Shown: piece after piece, positions 53,658 to 61,868 of the stretch | How positions within the stretch are numbered: the stretch's first letter is position 1 | How the letters are laid out: each line of letters starts with the position of its first letter | Source: Rariloculus sp965263005 | GTDB lineage: Bacteria; Pseudomonadota; Gammaproteobacteria; Steroidobacterales; Rariloculaceae | DNA length: 64,000 bases | NCBI RefSeq assembly: GCF_965263005.1 | Contig: NZ_OZ253579.1 | Span: 744,001-808,000, forward strand | Direction: 5' to 3' | Translations under genes and position numbers: made by a program | The notes under the pieces: generated by a model | What the model was told of the DNA's origin: nothing | The model's database searches: none | The model's input: only the letters and a program-made list of their open reading frames with translations

Positions 53658-54640
53658 TCGGCAGCGGTCACCTCGCCGTAGAGCGTCTCGATGAATCGGC
53701 GCGTCGTGCGTGGGCCCGTGTCCGCGCCGTAGCGCGCCTCCCAGCCCTGCGCCGGGCGCGCCGCGATGATCTGCTCGAGCGTCATGCCCCGCTCGGCCCA
53801 CGCCTGAACACGGTCGCGGATGATCACGATCAAGTTGCGAAAATAGAGCAGCTCGACCTCGTCGGACAGGCGCCCGTGGCCGGGGACGATCAGCGTGTCG
53901 GTGCGGCCGTGCGGCCGGCCGAGCGCACCAACCGGCCGCTCTGGGTAAGCGCCGGGCGCATTCCCGAAACCCGACAGGAAGCCGGCGGCCGTATGGCTCA
54001 GCTCGAGAAGCTGATTGAGCACGTCGATGTGTCCGGTCAGCAGTCCGCCGTTGTCCGTATCGGCGATCGGGAAGCTCAACGTGACGAATACGTCGCCCGT
54101 GTGGATCACATTGGATCCTCTGAAGTAGACGAGAGTGTCGCCGTCCGTGTGGGCCGGACTGACCGTCGGGATGATGGCGATCTCTTCGCCGTTGAAGTGG
54201 AAGCTGATCTCTTCGTCGAACGTCACGACCGGCAGCGCGCCTTCGAGGCTTTCCGCCGCGGCCAGCCTCGCGCGGACGCTGTCGCGCGCGATGATCGTCG
54301 CGCCGAGCGCGGCGAAGTTCCCGTTGCCGCCCGTATGATCGCCGTGCACGTGGGTGTTGACGACGAACCGGATCGGCTCGTCGGACAGGGTACGAATCGC
54401 CGCGACGATCTTGTCGGTCAACGGCGCGAACTGATTGTCGACGAGCAGCACGCCGTCTTCGCCGACCGAGACGGCCATGTTGCCGCCTGCGCCGACGAGC
54501 ATGTGGACGTTGCCCGAGACGTGATGCGGCACGATCTCGACCGCGGAGAAGTCCGTTTGGGCGATGGCCTGGATCGATATGGCCGAAAGCGCCGTCAGAA
54601 CGACGCCCTGCAATCGTCGTCGAGCCATGTCGGCCGTCAT
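53654..54640 (-). CDS. metallo-beta-lactamase-fold hydrolase, exported
   Basis: The protein has 328 residues with a signal peptide (LQGVVLTALSAISIQAIAQ). Zinc motifs: VVNTHVHGDHTGGNGNF (HxHxDH), a histidine in SPAHTDGDTLVYF, an aspartate in HTGDVFV and VPGHGRLS. It resembles broad periplasmic MBL hydrolases (QuiP/SoxH-like). The substrate is unknown. Overlaps with modA and with the upstream gene suggest one operon. Confidence 0.88.
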   Translation of the reverse strand: MTADMARRRLQGVVLTALSAISIQAIAQTDFSAVEIVPHHVSGNVHMLVGAGGNMAVSVGEDGVLLVDNQFAPLTDKIVAAIRTLSDEPIRFVVNTHVHGDHTGGNGNFAALGATIIARDSVRARLAAAESLEGALPVVTFDEEISFHFNGEEIAIIPTVSPAHTDGDTLVYFRGSNVIHTGDVFVTLSFPIADTDNGGLLTGHIDVLNQLLELSHTAAGFLSGFGNAPGAYPERPVGALGRPHGRTDTLIVPGHGRLSDEVELLYFRNLIVIIRDRVQAWAERGMTLEQIIAARPAQGWEARYGADTGPRTTRRFIETLYGEVTAAE

Positions 54641-55440
54641 CGTCTCAGTTCCTCGCCGACGTTGACCTCCTCACCCGAGAAAAAGTCGACGTTCGAGCCT
54701 TCGAGAAACGGATTTTCGCCGGGCAGGAAATGTGGGATGAGCTGGGCGCCGTCAAGTTCGACCAGTTCGCGCTCCTCGCAGGGATACTCCGGCATGGTGG
54801 CATCCGGATCGTAGCGAAACGTCATGTGCCGCACGAGCGGTTCCGTCATGTAGATCGGATCGTCGAACACCTCGACCATCGTCAACAGATCCTCGCCATG
54901 CCGCGTGAAATATTCGGTTACCGTCATGAGGTCGCTGTGCGGCACGCCGTTGCGGCGGACGTGCCCTTCCTTGAGGTGCGTCGTCGTGACGGCGAGCGTG
55001 TCGCCTTCCCATTGTCCCGTTGAGAAGCCGTACCAGGTGTGCAATGCGTGCTCGGGCGGATGAGGGCGCCCGTCCATCCACACCGTGCGGATCGCCTCGT
55101 TGGCCATGACGCGAAAATGGATCGAGTTTTCCTCGTGCCGAATGTGCATGGGCGCGAGGCTGAACATCGCGTACCCGATCGAGTGCGGCCAGCACTGGCG
55201 CTGCTGCTGGACCTCCTCGATCGCGGGATCGTAGGAATGGGAGCGTGACAGTGCTTCCTGATTCAGCGGGTAGAGGCTGTAATCGCCGATCTCAGGACCC
55301 CCCTGGGGTTGCTCCCACTCATGGCGAATGCGTTGCCAGTATCCGGAAAAATCGACTTCCGCCGCGGCTGGCGTCGCGACGAAGACTGCCGCCGCCCACG
55401 GCAGCAGAAAACGCTTACACCGGGAATCGCGTAGTCGCAT
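54637..55440 (-). CDS. exported protein of unknown function with WxGDTL motif
   Basis: The protein has 267 residues from the ATG at 55440. A signal peptide (CKRFLLPWAAAVFVATPAAA) is followed by VDFSGYWQRIRHEWE, then FSTGQWEGDTLAVTTTHLKE, HGEDLLTMVEVFDDPIYMTE and FRYDPDATMPEYPCEERELV. It belongs to the same loose group as 44754-45554 (DLSGTW...WDGDTLVVET). It starts the four-base-overlap operon with the MBL hydrolase. Function unknown. Confidence 0.8.
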   Translation of the reverse strand: MRLRDSRCKRFLLPWAAAVFVATPAAAEVDFSGYWQRIRHEWEQPQGGPEIGDYSLYPLNQEALSRSHSYDPAIEEVQQQRQCWPHSIGYAMFSLAPMHIRHEENSIHFRVMANEAIRTVWMDGRPHPPEHALHTWYGFSTGQWEGDTLAVTTTHLKEGHVRRNGVPHSDLMTVTEYFTRHGEDLLTMVEVFDDPIYMTEPLVRHMTFRYDPDATMPEYPCEERELVELDGAQLIPHFLPGENPFLEGSNVDFFSGEEVNVGEELRR

Positions 55441-55504
55441 CGCTCGCCTCTCGCTTGAAGTATCGCGCCGTATGATCCGCTGGAGGCCGGAAGCGGTCAA
55501 CCTG

Positions 55505-55539
55505 AGCCCGCATATTGAACTGCTCAGCGTCCTACAGCC
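55505..55539 (+). repeat. dispersed 35-bp repeat, copy 3
   Basis: It matches 31 of 35 positions with copy 2 (41552-41586) and 28 of 35 with copy 1. It lies 40 bp upstream of the PIN toxin remnant. Confidence 0.6.
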
Positions 55540-55581
55540 AATACCTAAACATAACCGATTGTTTTAGAGGCGCCATGAAGG

Positions 55582-55725
55582 CCGGATCGAACGGCACCGC
55601 CGCCTTCAGAGGCAGTTCTGAAGTGGATGAACGCGCAGGAGCCTTCATCGCTGTACGTCACGTCGATCTCGATCGCCGAGATCAGTTTCGGCCTTCACGC
55701 CATGCCCCGCGGTCGCAATGCTGTT
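55582..55725 (+). pseudogene. PIN-domain toxin (VapC/FitB-like) remnant
   Basis: One frame reads PSEAVLKWMNAQEPSSLYV followed by TSISIAEISFGLHAMPRGRN, the segment around the conserved Glu of FitB/VapC toxins. The N-terminal DTN motif and the C-terminal half are missing. About 45 of 140 residues survive. No antitoxin gene is adjacent. Confidence 0.7.
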
Positions 55726-55999
55726 AGCCCAGGCACGAGTGTCCTGACCCGTATGCAGGGCTGCTCGACCGTCAACCGCTCGGACACGGCGGCAACGGTC
55801 CGCCTGGTTGGCGCTCAGCCTGAAGTCAATGTCGAGCTGCGGGAATGCCCGGCGGAGCGATTTTGCAGCTTCGAGGGCGCGATGCGTTGAACGGCGTCGT
55901 CGTGGATTCGGTAAAGCGTCACTAGCGCCCGGTCCTTGACCGTGAGGTCTAAACAAGGGCCAGTATAGCCGGTGTGGAGCGGGAGGGGTCTGGCGTCCA

Positions 56000-56650
56000 G
56001 CGTTGTGAATATTGTATCTGCAGTTGCTGCCGACCCCAATGACTGGGCCGTTTTTCAGCCTCTTTGCAGCGCTACGGCTCCCCTGCGAAGGCTATAGATC
56101 CAAACTCATCTCCAGCTCCATGGATTCGCGCGACTTCTCTGTATCCGGCCCCCGCTCCCGCGACATCTACATGAAGAACCGGCTTCTGCGGGCATGGTTG
56201 ACGGGCTCCTTGACGGGTCGGGGACAGGCGCAGGGCGGAACGCTCCCTCGTCCCCGCCACGACTCACCCCGGACAAGGCCGACCGCGACTCCGGGCGGCG
56301 CAGGACCGGGAGCGGGCGTGGATGGAAGCGTTGGCGGTTGCGGCACGGGCCGGATGAGGTCGGGCGCCATGCGACGGGCGGTCAGCGCAAGCATCGGGAC
56401 CGGCCGGAAACCCGCGGCCGCGGGGCAGGTCATCTTGCCCGTGACCGGTTTCCTATTCCGAGAAAAGTGTCCTGAAGGAGGCCGGGAACATCGCGGATAC
56501 GCGGTCGATCCACGGAGCCGACGGAGGCTCGGGCGACGGATCGTCGTCGCGCACATCGGGGTCTTCACGAATCCGCGCGATGGCCTCCTGAGCGGCGATC
56601 TCACCCGCCAGGAAACGGTGCACGCAACGGCGGACCGCGAACGTCCGTTC
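56000..56650. other. 650-bp interval without a supported gene
   Basis: Long frames exist on both strands because of high GC, but none has protein-like composition. Some may be worn parts of the large surface protein whose barrel end follows. Confidence 0.35.
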
Positions 56651-56665
56651 GTTCTGAAGATATAA

Positions 56666-57409
56666 CCCCGCCGGTACGCGAAGCTCCGGGTCAGCTTCGG
56701 CGCGTTCGAGCTTGCGGTGGTGTCCGATGTGCGGGTGAGCGAGACGGTGTCGGACTCCGTGGAGAACCTGATGGGCACCACCGGCGCGACGAGCCGGGTG
56801 CGGGTGATGTTGGAGGGCTCCGGTTCGATGCCCCTGGCCACGGGCGGCGTGCTCAAATCGACGCTCGAGGCGGGTCTTCGATACGACGACGGCGATGCCG
56901 AGACCGGCGCGGGACTTGAAATCGGCGCGGGGCTGGGTTACGCGGCCGGCGTGCTGGTGGTCGAGGTCCAGGGGCGGATGTTGCTCGCCCACGAGGATAC
57001 CGAGTACGAGGAATGGGGCTTCAGCGGTTCGATCCGGTAACAGCCCCGCAGCGATGGCCGGGGGCTGTCGATGAACCTCGGTTCGGCCTGGGGCGCGACG
57101 CAGAGCGGCGTGCAGTCGCTGTGGGCCCGTCAGGACGCGAGCGGTCTGGTGCGGGGCGCGGCGATGAACGCGGCGCAGCGGTTCCAGGCGGAGCTGGGCT
57201 ACGGGTTCACGGGCCGCCGCAAGACCGACGCGCTGTGGATGCCGTTCCTCGGTGCGGAGTCGGCCGACGGCGGGGCGCAGTCGCTGAGCATGGGCGTCAG
57301 GCTCACGTCCGGTCCCAACCTCGAGGCGGGGTTGGAGTTCGGGCGGCTCGACAACGGGCGCGGCGCACCCGAGCGGGCCGTGCAGCTTCGCGGCGCATTT
57401 CGCTGGTGA
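56666..57409 (+). pseudogene. autotransporter-type outer-membrane barrel remnant with in-frame stop
   Basis: The frame reads LRVSFGAFELAVVSDVRVSE, SRVRVMLEGSGSMPLATGG, LEAGLRYDDGDAETGAGLEI, GAGLGYAAGVLVVEVQGRML and AHEDTEYEEWGFSGSIR. A TAA at 57038-57040 interrupts it, and the same frame goes on DGRGLSMNLGSAWGATQSG to end RGAFRW at 57409. This is the C-terminal barrel of large autotransporter-like surface proteins. The passenger is missing, and the upstream 600 bp are unreadable. A base loss and gain near 57030 could also explain the stop. Confidence 0.72.
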
Positions 57410-57586
57410 GCGTCAGGCTGACACGGACGTGGCTAGCCGGTGTGAGTCGGGCGGTAGGAGCGGTGTAGCGAGCCGCCGCCGACACCGCGTTCGCGGGACC
57501 GCTCGACATGACGACGGCCAAGTTCGCGGGGGAACCCGAAGAGCCTGACATTTTCACTCGCCATTGACCGCCTGATTCGCCGCGGT

Positions 57587-58807
57587 TCACGCTTCGGGGA
57601 ACAATCCGGGCATCCAGCGCGAAGCGAGCCTTGCGGGGAAAGCGAGGCGAAGGGGCGCGCGCGAACTCTCCGACACCAGGACTTCGCGCCCCAGCAAAGC
57701 GGAGGTGACCCGACGAGCCTGGCGCTCCCTGGTCCCCAGCAAGCTTGACACATCGGCACGTGGCAGCTCGCCCCGGAACAGTACCGCCTCGAGAATGGCG
57801 CCTGACTTCGAAGGGAGGTCGCCGGCACGTATTTCTTCTTCTACCCAGATCAGGATTCTGTTCCGCAGTCGATCCGGGGCGACCAGCCCTTCCATGAACT
57901 TCACCTGGTCGATGCACACGCCCAGAAAGAACCTTGTAAATTCCGCTAACGCCTCCTCGCTTAGATTGCCTCGTCCATCGAGGTCGTTGCGGCGGGGCTG
58001 GTCGCAGGCGGCAAGCCGCGTCTTGTAGTCAGCGACATGGCGAGCGAGGCCGCGTGCGATCGACCAAACACCGCCCGTGTCGAGAGTGTCGGCCAGACTG
58101 GCGTAGGACATCAGGCGCGCCACGCGCCCGTTGCCGTCAAGGAACGGGTGAATCCACAACAACCGATGATGTGCGGCCGCCGAAGCCAGAATCGTGTCGG
58201 TCGTGCCGAGGTTGCCGTAGACGGCCGTGAAGCGTTGCAGGAAACGAGGTATGGCGCCCGGGCGCACCGGGCGATGTCGGCCGACCCGGACGTGGCGCTC
58301 GCGCAATGCGCCGGGTATGACCCGAATGCGCTCCTTCGTGTCGGGCTCTTCGACCCAGAGCAGGTCTTGGGGAAGCCGATCGCAGAACCGCCGATGAATT
58401 TCCATGAGGCTGACAGCCGCCGAAGCGCGGTCCTTCAGCCCGCCGTCGTCGATCCATTTCTGGACCTCGATATGGGCCTTGGCTTCGAGTTGCAGATTTT
58501 GCTTTTCGGGATCGGCGCTGTACTCGTCCTTGAGTGCTCGCTCGATGTCGACCGGGTGGGTATCGTGCCCCTCGATCAGGTTGCTGTAGTAACAGTTCAT
58601 TGCGCGGACGAGCGTGGCGAGCGCCGTGCGTACGCCATCCGGCAGGCTGCGGCGGAACCCGGCGGATTGCATCGCCAGTTCAACCGACAGGTCGGTCAAG
58701 TCCGTGCGGTGTCTGGAGCCTTCGCTAATCAGTAGCGGTTCCATCCGGGCGGTGTGTTCGCTTTGATCGTCGACCGCTCCAGAGACCGCGGAAATGTCCG
58801 GTTCCAT
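57587..58807 (-). CDS. Fic-domain AMPylation protein with C-terminal winged helix
   Basis: The protein has 406 residues. The Fic core motif is HPFLDGNGRVARLM (HxFx[DE]GNGRxxR, catalytic His). An N-terminal SNLIEGHDT fits the inhibitory (S/T)xxxE(G/N) helix of class II Fic proteins, so the enzyme controls itself. The C-terminal part (GAILEAVLFRGELPRADVSS, LLGTRERQARRVTSALL) is a winged helix. It transfers AMP to target hydroxyl groups. The upstream AT-rich segment (58810-58870) is its probable promoter. Confidence 0.92.
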   Translation of the reverse strand: MEPDISAVSGAVDDQSEHTARMEPLLISEGSRHRTDLTDLSVELAMQSAGFRRSLPDGVRTALATLVRAMNCYYSNLIEGHDTHPVDIERALKDEYSADPEKQNLQLEAKAHIEVQKWIDDGGLKDRASAAVSLMEIHRRFCDRLPQDLLWVEEPDTKERIRVIPGALRERHVRVGRHRPVRPGAIPRFLQRFTAVYGNLGTTDTILASAAAHHRLLWIHPFLDGNGRVARLMSYASLADTLDTGGVWSIARGLARHVADYKTRLAACDQPRRNDLDGRGNLSEEALAEFTRFFLGVCIDQVKFMEGLVAPDRLRNRILIWVEEEIRAGDLPSKSGAILEAVLFRGELPRADVSSLLGTRERQARRVTSALLGREVLVSESSRAPLRLAFPARLASRWMPGLFPEA

Positions 58808-58927
58808 GTCCGTTTTGATCTCAATAAAAAACTATATATATCAGATTACTAAAATAATATCGAGTTCCATAAAGGCCTATAAGATGACCTCATCAGAGAC
58901 CGACTGAATACAGTATCGGACAAGCCT

Positions 58928-59458
58928 ATGGTGAGGGGAGTCAAACCAACGCACGACGCTTGGAGTCGACGCTTGGTGCAGGCACACGCGAAATTCGTGG
59001 GTATCGCAGGCCGCGTCCCGCTGGGCGGCGATCTTGAGTCGAACTGGAACGACGAGGATTTCATGCTCGCCGACGCGTATACGCTGACCGACGACCTGAC
59101 CGTCGAGCCGACCAACCCCGATTCGATCCGCAACTGCGTCGCGGCCGCGCGCGAAAGCGCCCGGCAGGTCCGTAACACCATCGCCAACAGCGTGTGGTCC
59201 TGCCTCAACCTCGCTTATCTGGACCTGCGCGACATCGGGATCGATACGATCTGGAACGATCGGCCAGGCGCCTTCTATCGGCGCACCGAGAGCGCCATGT
59301 ATCGGGACGAAGCCTGGGATTTCCTCCGGCTCGGACGCTTCATCGAGCGCACGCAGCTTCGCGCCGCGCTACTGGAAGCGCACCTTGCCATAGTGCCGAC
59401 CGAGAATCCCCATGCCGAATCGGACTGGCGTGCGCTGCCCGCCAGCACCGATCAATAG
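58928..59458 (+). CDS. alpha-E domain (DUF403-like) protein, apparently truncated
   Basis: The protein has 176 residues. Similar to DUF403/alpha-E proteins: TNPDSIRNCVAAARESARQV, RNTIANSVWSCLNLAYLDL and AWDFLRLGRFIERTQLRAAL. Complete family members have about 310 residues and begin with a MLSRVAESLYW-like helix, absent here. Relatives usually sit beside ATP-grasp and transglutaminase-like genes, but none is here. It is probably a fragment; function is unknown. Confidence 0.65.
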   Translation: MVRGVKPTHDAWSRRLVQAHAKFVGIAGRVPLGGDLESNWNDEDFMLADAYTLTDDLTVEPTNPDSIRNCVAAARESARQVRNTIANSVWSCLNLAYLDLRDIGIDTIWNDRPGAFYRRTESAMYRDEAWDFLRLGRFIERTQLRAALLEAHLAIVPTENPHAESDWRALPASTDQ

Positions 59459-59506
59459 CAGCCTGTCGCGGAATCCGTCGAATCGCGGCTGCGTTCCGCA
59501 CGGCGC

Positions 59507-60874
59507 CTAAGTCGGGCGATTCAAGGCCGGCAGTTCAAGAGAGACAATGAGCCCCGGCGCGTTGTCGGCGAGCCTGAGTTGGCCGTCGTGCTGGTCGGCC
59601 ACGGCGCGTACGAGAGCGAGACCGAGTCCGTTGCCGGGTTTCGAGCGCGCCTGATCGAGCCGGGCGAAGCGTGCGAGAACGCGCTCGCGGTCGGCCGCGG
59701 CAATCCCCGGGCCCGTGTCGGCGACGCTGACTGAGACCCGCGTCGCGACATGAGTGAGTCGAACGTCGATGCGTCCGTTGGCCGGCGTATATTTGACGGC
59801 GTTGTCGAGCAGGTTCGACAGCGCCTGGGCGAGCAGCTCCCGATCGCCGAAGACTCTTGCGTTTCGTGCGTACTCCGGCCGTAGCGCAATGTCGCGCTCT
59901 TCCGCCGCTGCCTGATACAGCTCGCAGGCGTCGTGAACGATCTGACTCAGATCGAGTTCGGCGAAGGCGCTGCGATTGGCGCCGGACTCGACCCGCGCGA
60001 TGCGAAGCAGCGCGTTGAACGTTTCGAGCAAGCCATCCGCTTGCGCCAGACACTGCTCGAAACTCTCCCGGCTCGGTTCAGGCTCCGCCGCGAGCATCTC
60101 CAAACGTGTGCGCAAGCTCGTCAGCGGGCCGCGCAGATCGTGTGCGATGCTGTCGCCGACGTGGCGTACGCCGCTGAGCAGACTTTCGATCTGATCGAGC
60201 ATCGCGTTGACGTTGGTCGCAAGCTCCTCGTGCTCGTCGCGACTGCCGCGAATGGGCACGCGTTGCGACAAATCTCCCGCGATGATCTGCCGTGTCGTGC
60301 GATTGAGCTGGCTGATGCGGCGCTGTGCGCTCAGCCCCATCAACAATCCGCCGACCAGTGCCAGGCCGATGGTCAGACCGAGCCCCAGGATCGCGGTCTG
60401 GCGGAACACCTGATCGATCTGCTCGAGCTCGCGGATTTCGCGCCCGACCAGGAGCCTGAATCCGGGACCGACGCCGAGCACTTGCGCGCGCACCGGGATC
60501 TGCTCGTCGTCGGGGGCGGCGATGACAAAGTTGACCCATTCGCCGCGCTGGTTGAACTCGCGCGGCCAGTAACTGACATTGCCGGCCAGTGGGCGCAGAC
60601 CGGCGTCGACGAGCAGGTAGGCCGACCGGTCTTCGGTATCGCGCCGGACGCGCTCCCCGATCACGTCGACCAACCCGACGAGCCCGCGGCGTTCGTACTG
60701 CTCGGCGAGCCCGACAATCTCCGCTTCGATGACCGCGTCGGTCTGCCGTTCGATAAAGCCGATGGTCGACCAGTAGATGAATGCGAACAGCGCAATGACG
60801 GAGACGCCGAACACCACGACGTAGATCAGCGTGAGCTGAAAGACGCTGGTTCTGAGCAGGGGCGGCAGGCGCAC
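59507..60874 (-). CDS. sensor histidine kinase of a two-component system
   Basis: The protein has 455 residues from a GTG. Two membrane helices (about 10-33 and 160-185) flank a periplasmic sensor. A HAMP domain follows, then the phospho-acceptor helix GDSIAHDLRGPLTSLRTRLE, N-box ALSNLLDNAVKYTP, G1 VADTGPGIA and G2 GNGLGLALVRAVADQHDG. The last is typical of envelope-stress type kinases. It lies 11 bp after the response regulator. With the protease divergent from it, an envelope-related signal is plausible but not shown. Confidence 0.93.
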   Translation of the reverse strand: MRLPPLLRTSVFQLTLIYVVVFGVSVIALFAFIYWSTIGFIERQTDAVIEAEIVGLAEQYERRGLVGLVDVIGERVRRDTEDRSAYLLVDAGLRPLAGNVSYWPREFNQRGEWVNFVIAAPDDEQIPVRAQVLGVGPGFRLLVGREIRELEQIDQVFRQTAILGLGLTIGLALVGGLLMGLSAQRRISQLNRTTRQIIAGDLSQRVPIRGSRDEHEELATNVNAMLDQIESLLSGVRHVGDSIAHDLRGPLTSLRTRLEMLAAEPEPSRESFEQCLAQADGLLETFNALLRIARVESGANRSAFAELDLSQIVHDACELYQAAAEERDIALRPEYARNARVFGDRELLAQALSNLLDNAVKYTPANGRIDVRLTHVATRVSVSVADTGPGIAAADRERVLARFARLDQARSKPGNGLGLALVRAVADQHDGQLRLADNAPGLIVSLELPALNRPT

Positions 60875-60885
60875 GGGCTGCTACG

Positions 60886-61563
60886 CTAGTCGCCGAGCCG
60901 GTAGCCCGCGCCGCGCACGGTGTGCAGCAGCTCGCGATCGAAGCCCTTGTCGACCTTCGAGCGCAGCCGGCTGATATGGACGTCGATGACGTTGGTCTGC
61001 GGATCGAAATGGTAGTCCCATACGCCCTCGAGCAGCATCGTCCGCGTGACCACCTGGCCCGCGTGCCGCATGAGAAACTCGAGTAGCTGAAACTCGCGCG
61101 GCTGCAGGTCGATCTTCCGGTCGCCGCGACGGACCTCGCGCCGCAGCAGGTCCAGGTGCAGGTCGGCCACGTCGAGCGTCGTCGCAGGCGCCGTACCGGC
61201 CGTCCGCGAGCGGCGGATCAGTGCCTCGATCCGCGCCATGAGTTCGCTGAACGCGAACGGTTTGACGAGGTAGTCGTCGCCGCCGGCCTTCAGACCGCTC
61301 ACACGGTCCTCGACTTCACCGAGCGCGCTCAGGATCAGGGCCGGCGTGTCGATGTCCGAAGCCCTGAGCGTGCGCACGACGGTCAGCCCGTCGATCCCGG
61401 GCAGCATGCGGTCCACGATGAGCGCATCGTATTGTTCGGTCGTCGCGAGGAACAGTCCGTCCTTGCCGTTGTCGGCATGATCGACGTTCCAGCCTGCCTG
61501 GCTCAGTCCTTTCCGGACATATGAGGAGACGTCCCTGTCGTCCTCGATGATCAGTATCCTCAC
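60886..61563 (-). CDS. OmpR-family response regulator
   Basis: The protein has 225 residues with a GTG at 61563 (VRILIIEDDRDVSSYV); ATG at 61599 is the alternative. Receiver: IEDDRD acidic pair, phospho-acceptor DRMLPGIDG, SAL and VKPF (Lys). The C-terminal winged helix has REFQLLEFLMRHAGQVVTRT and VIDVHISRLRSKVDKGF. Partner of the kinase that follows. The operon is divergent from the Do protease, which may be one of its targets. Confidence 0.93.
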   Translation of the reverse strand: MRILIIEDDRDVSSYVRKGLSQAGWNVDHADNGKDGLFLATTEQYDALIVDRMLPGIDGLTVVRTLRASDIDTPALILSALGEVEDRVSGLKAGGDDYLVKPFAFSELMARIEALIRRSRTAGTAPATTLDVADLHLDLLRREVRRGDRKIDLQPREFQLLEFLMRHAGQVVTRTMLLEGVWDYHFDPQTNVIDVHISRLRSKVDKGFDRELLHTVRGAGYRLGD

Positions 61564-61868
61564 GTCCCCTCTATCGGCCCGCTGGACGCTCCGGTTCATT
61601 CGCCTCGCGTCTTCGGGCCAAGTCCGTAACTCCGCTCGATAGGGTAATTCAAACCGTGCCATCTGACCGAGTCGAAGCGCGAATGCCGCAGTTCATGATG
61701 ATGCCACGCGGGTTAGCGGCGCCTGAACGGAGCATTACCGATCGTTCACCTACCTGACCCGGCGCGAGTTTCATGACAAAACCGTAGGGATTTGGTGATC
61801 TCGGAGCAATGTCCAGGCGCGTATGGTCGTCGTCATGTTGAAACGTTCAGATGCAGGAGGATGACGCA
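61564..61868. promoter_or_regulatory. divergent promoter region between the two-component operon and the Do protease
   Basis: About 300 bp between the starts of the response regulator (minus) and the protease (plus). The protease ribosome binding site AGGAGG is at 61855-61860. Candidate regulator-binding repeats were not found by eye. Confidence 0.4.

Larger units (their letters stand above)
55441..55999. other. gene-poor debris region with one 35-bp repeat copy and a toxin remnant
   Basis: It contains the promoter area of the upstream operon, repeat copy 3 (55505-55539) and the PIN remnant (55582-55725). Minus-strand short frames at 55815-56039 (DLTVKDRALVTLYRIHDDA) look protein-like but could not be identified. 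Confidence 0.4.

Noticed and set aside
55815..56039. A short minus-strand frame with a protein-like stretch
   Set aside because: No family recognised and no ribosome binding site; noted only in the debris interval.
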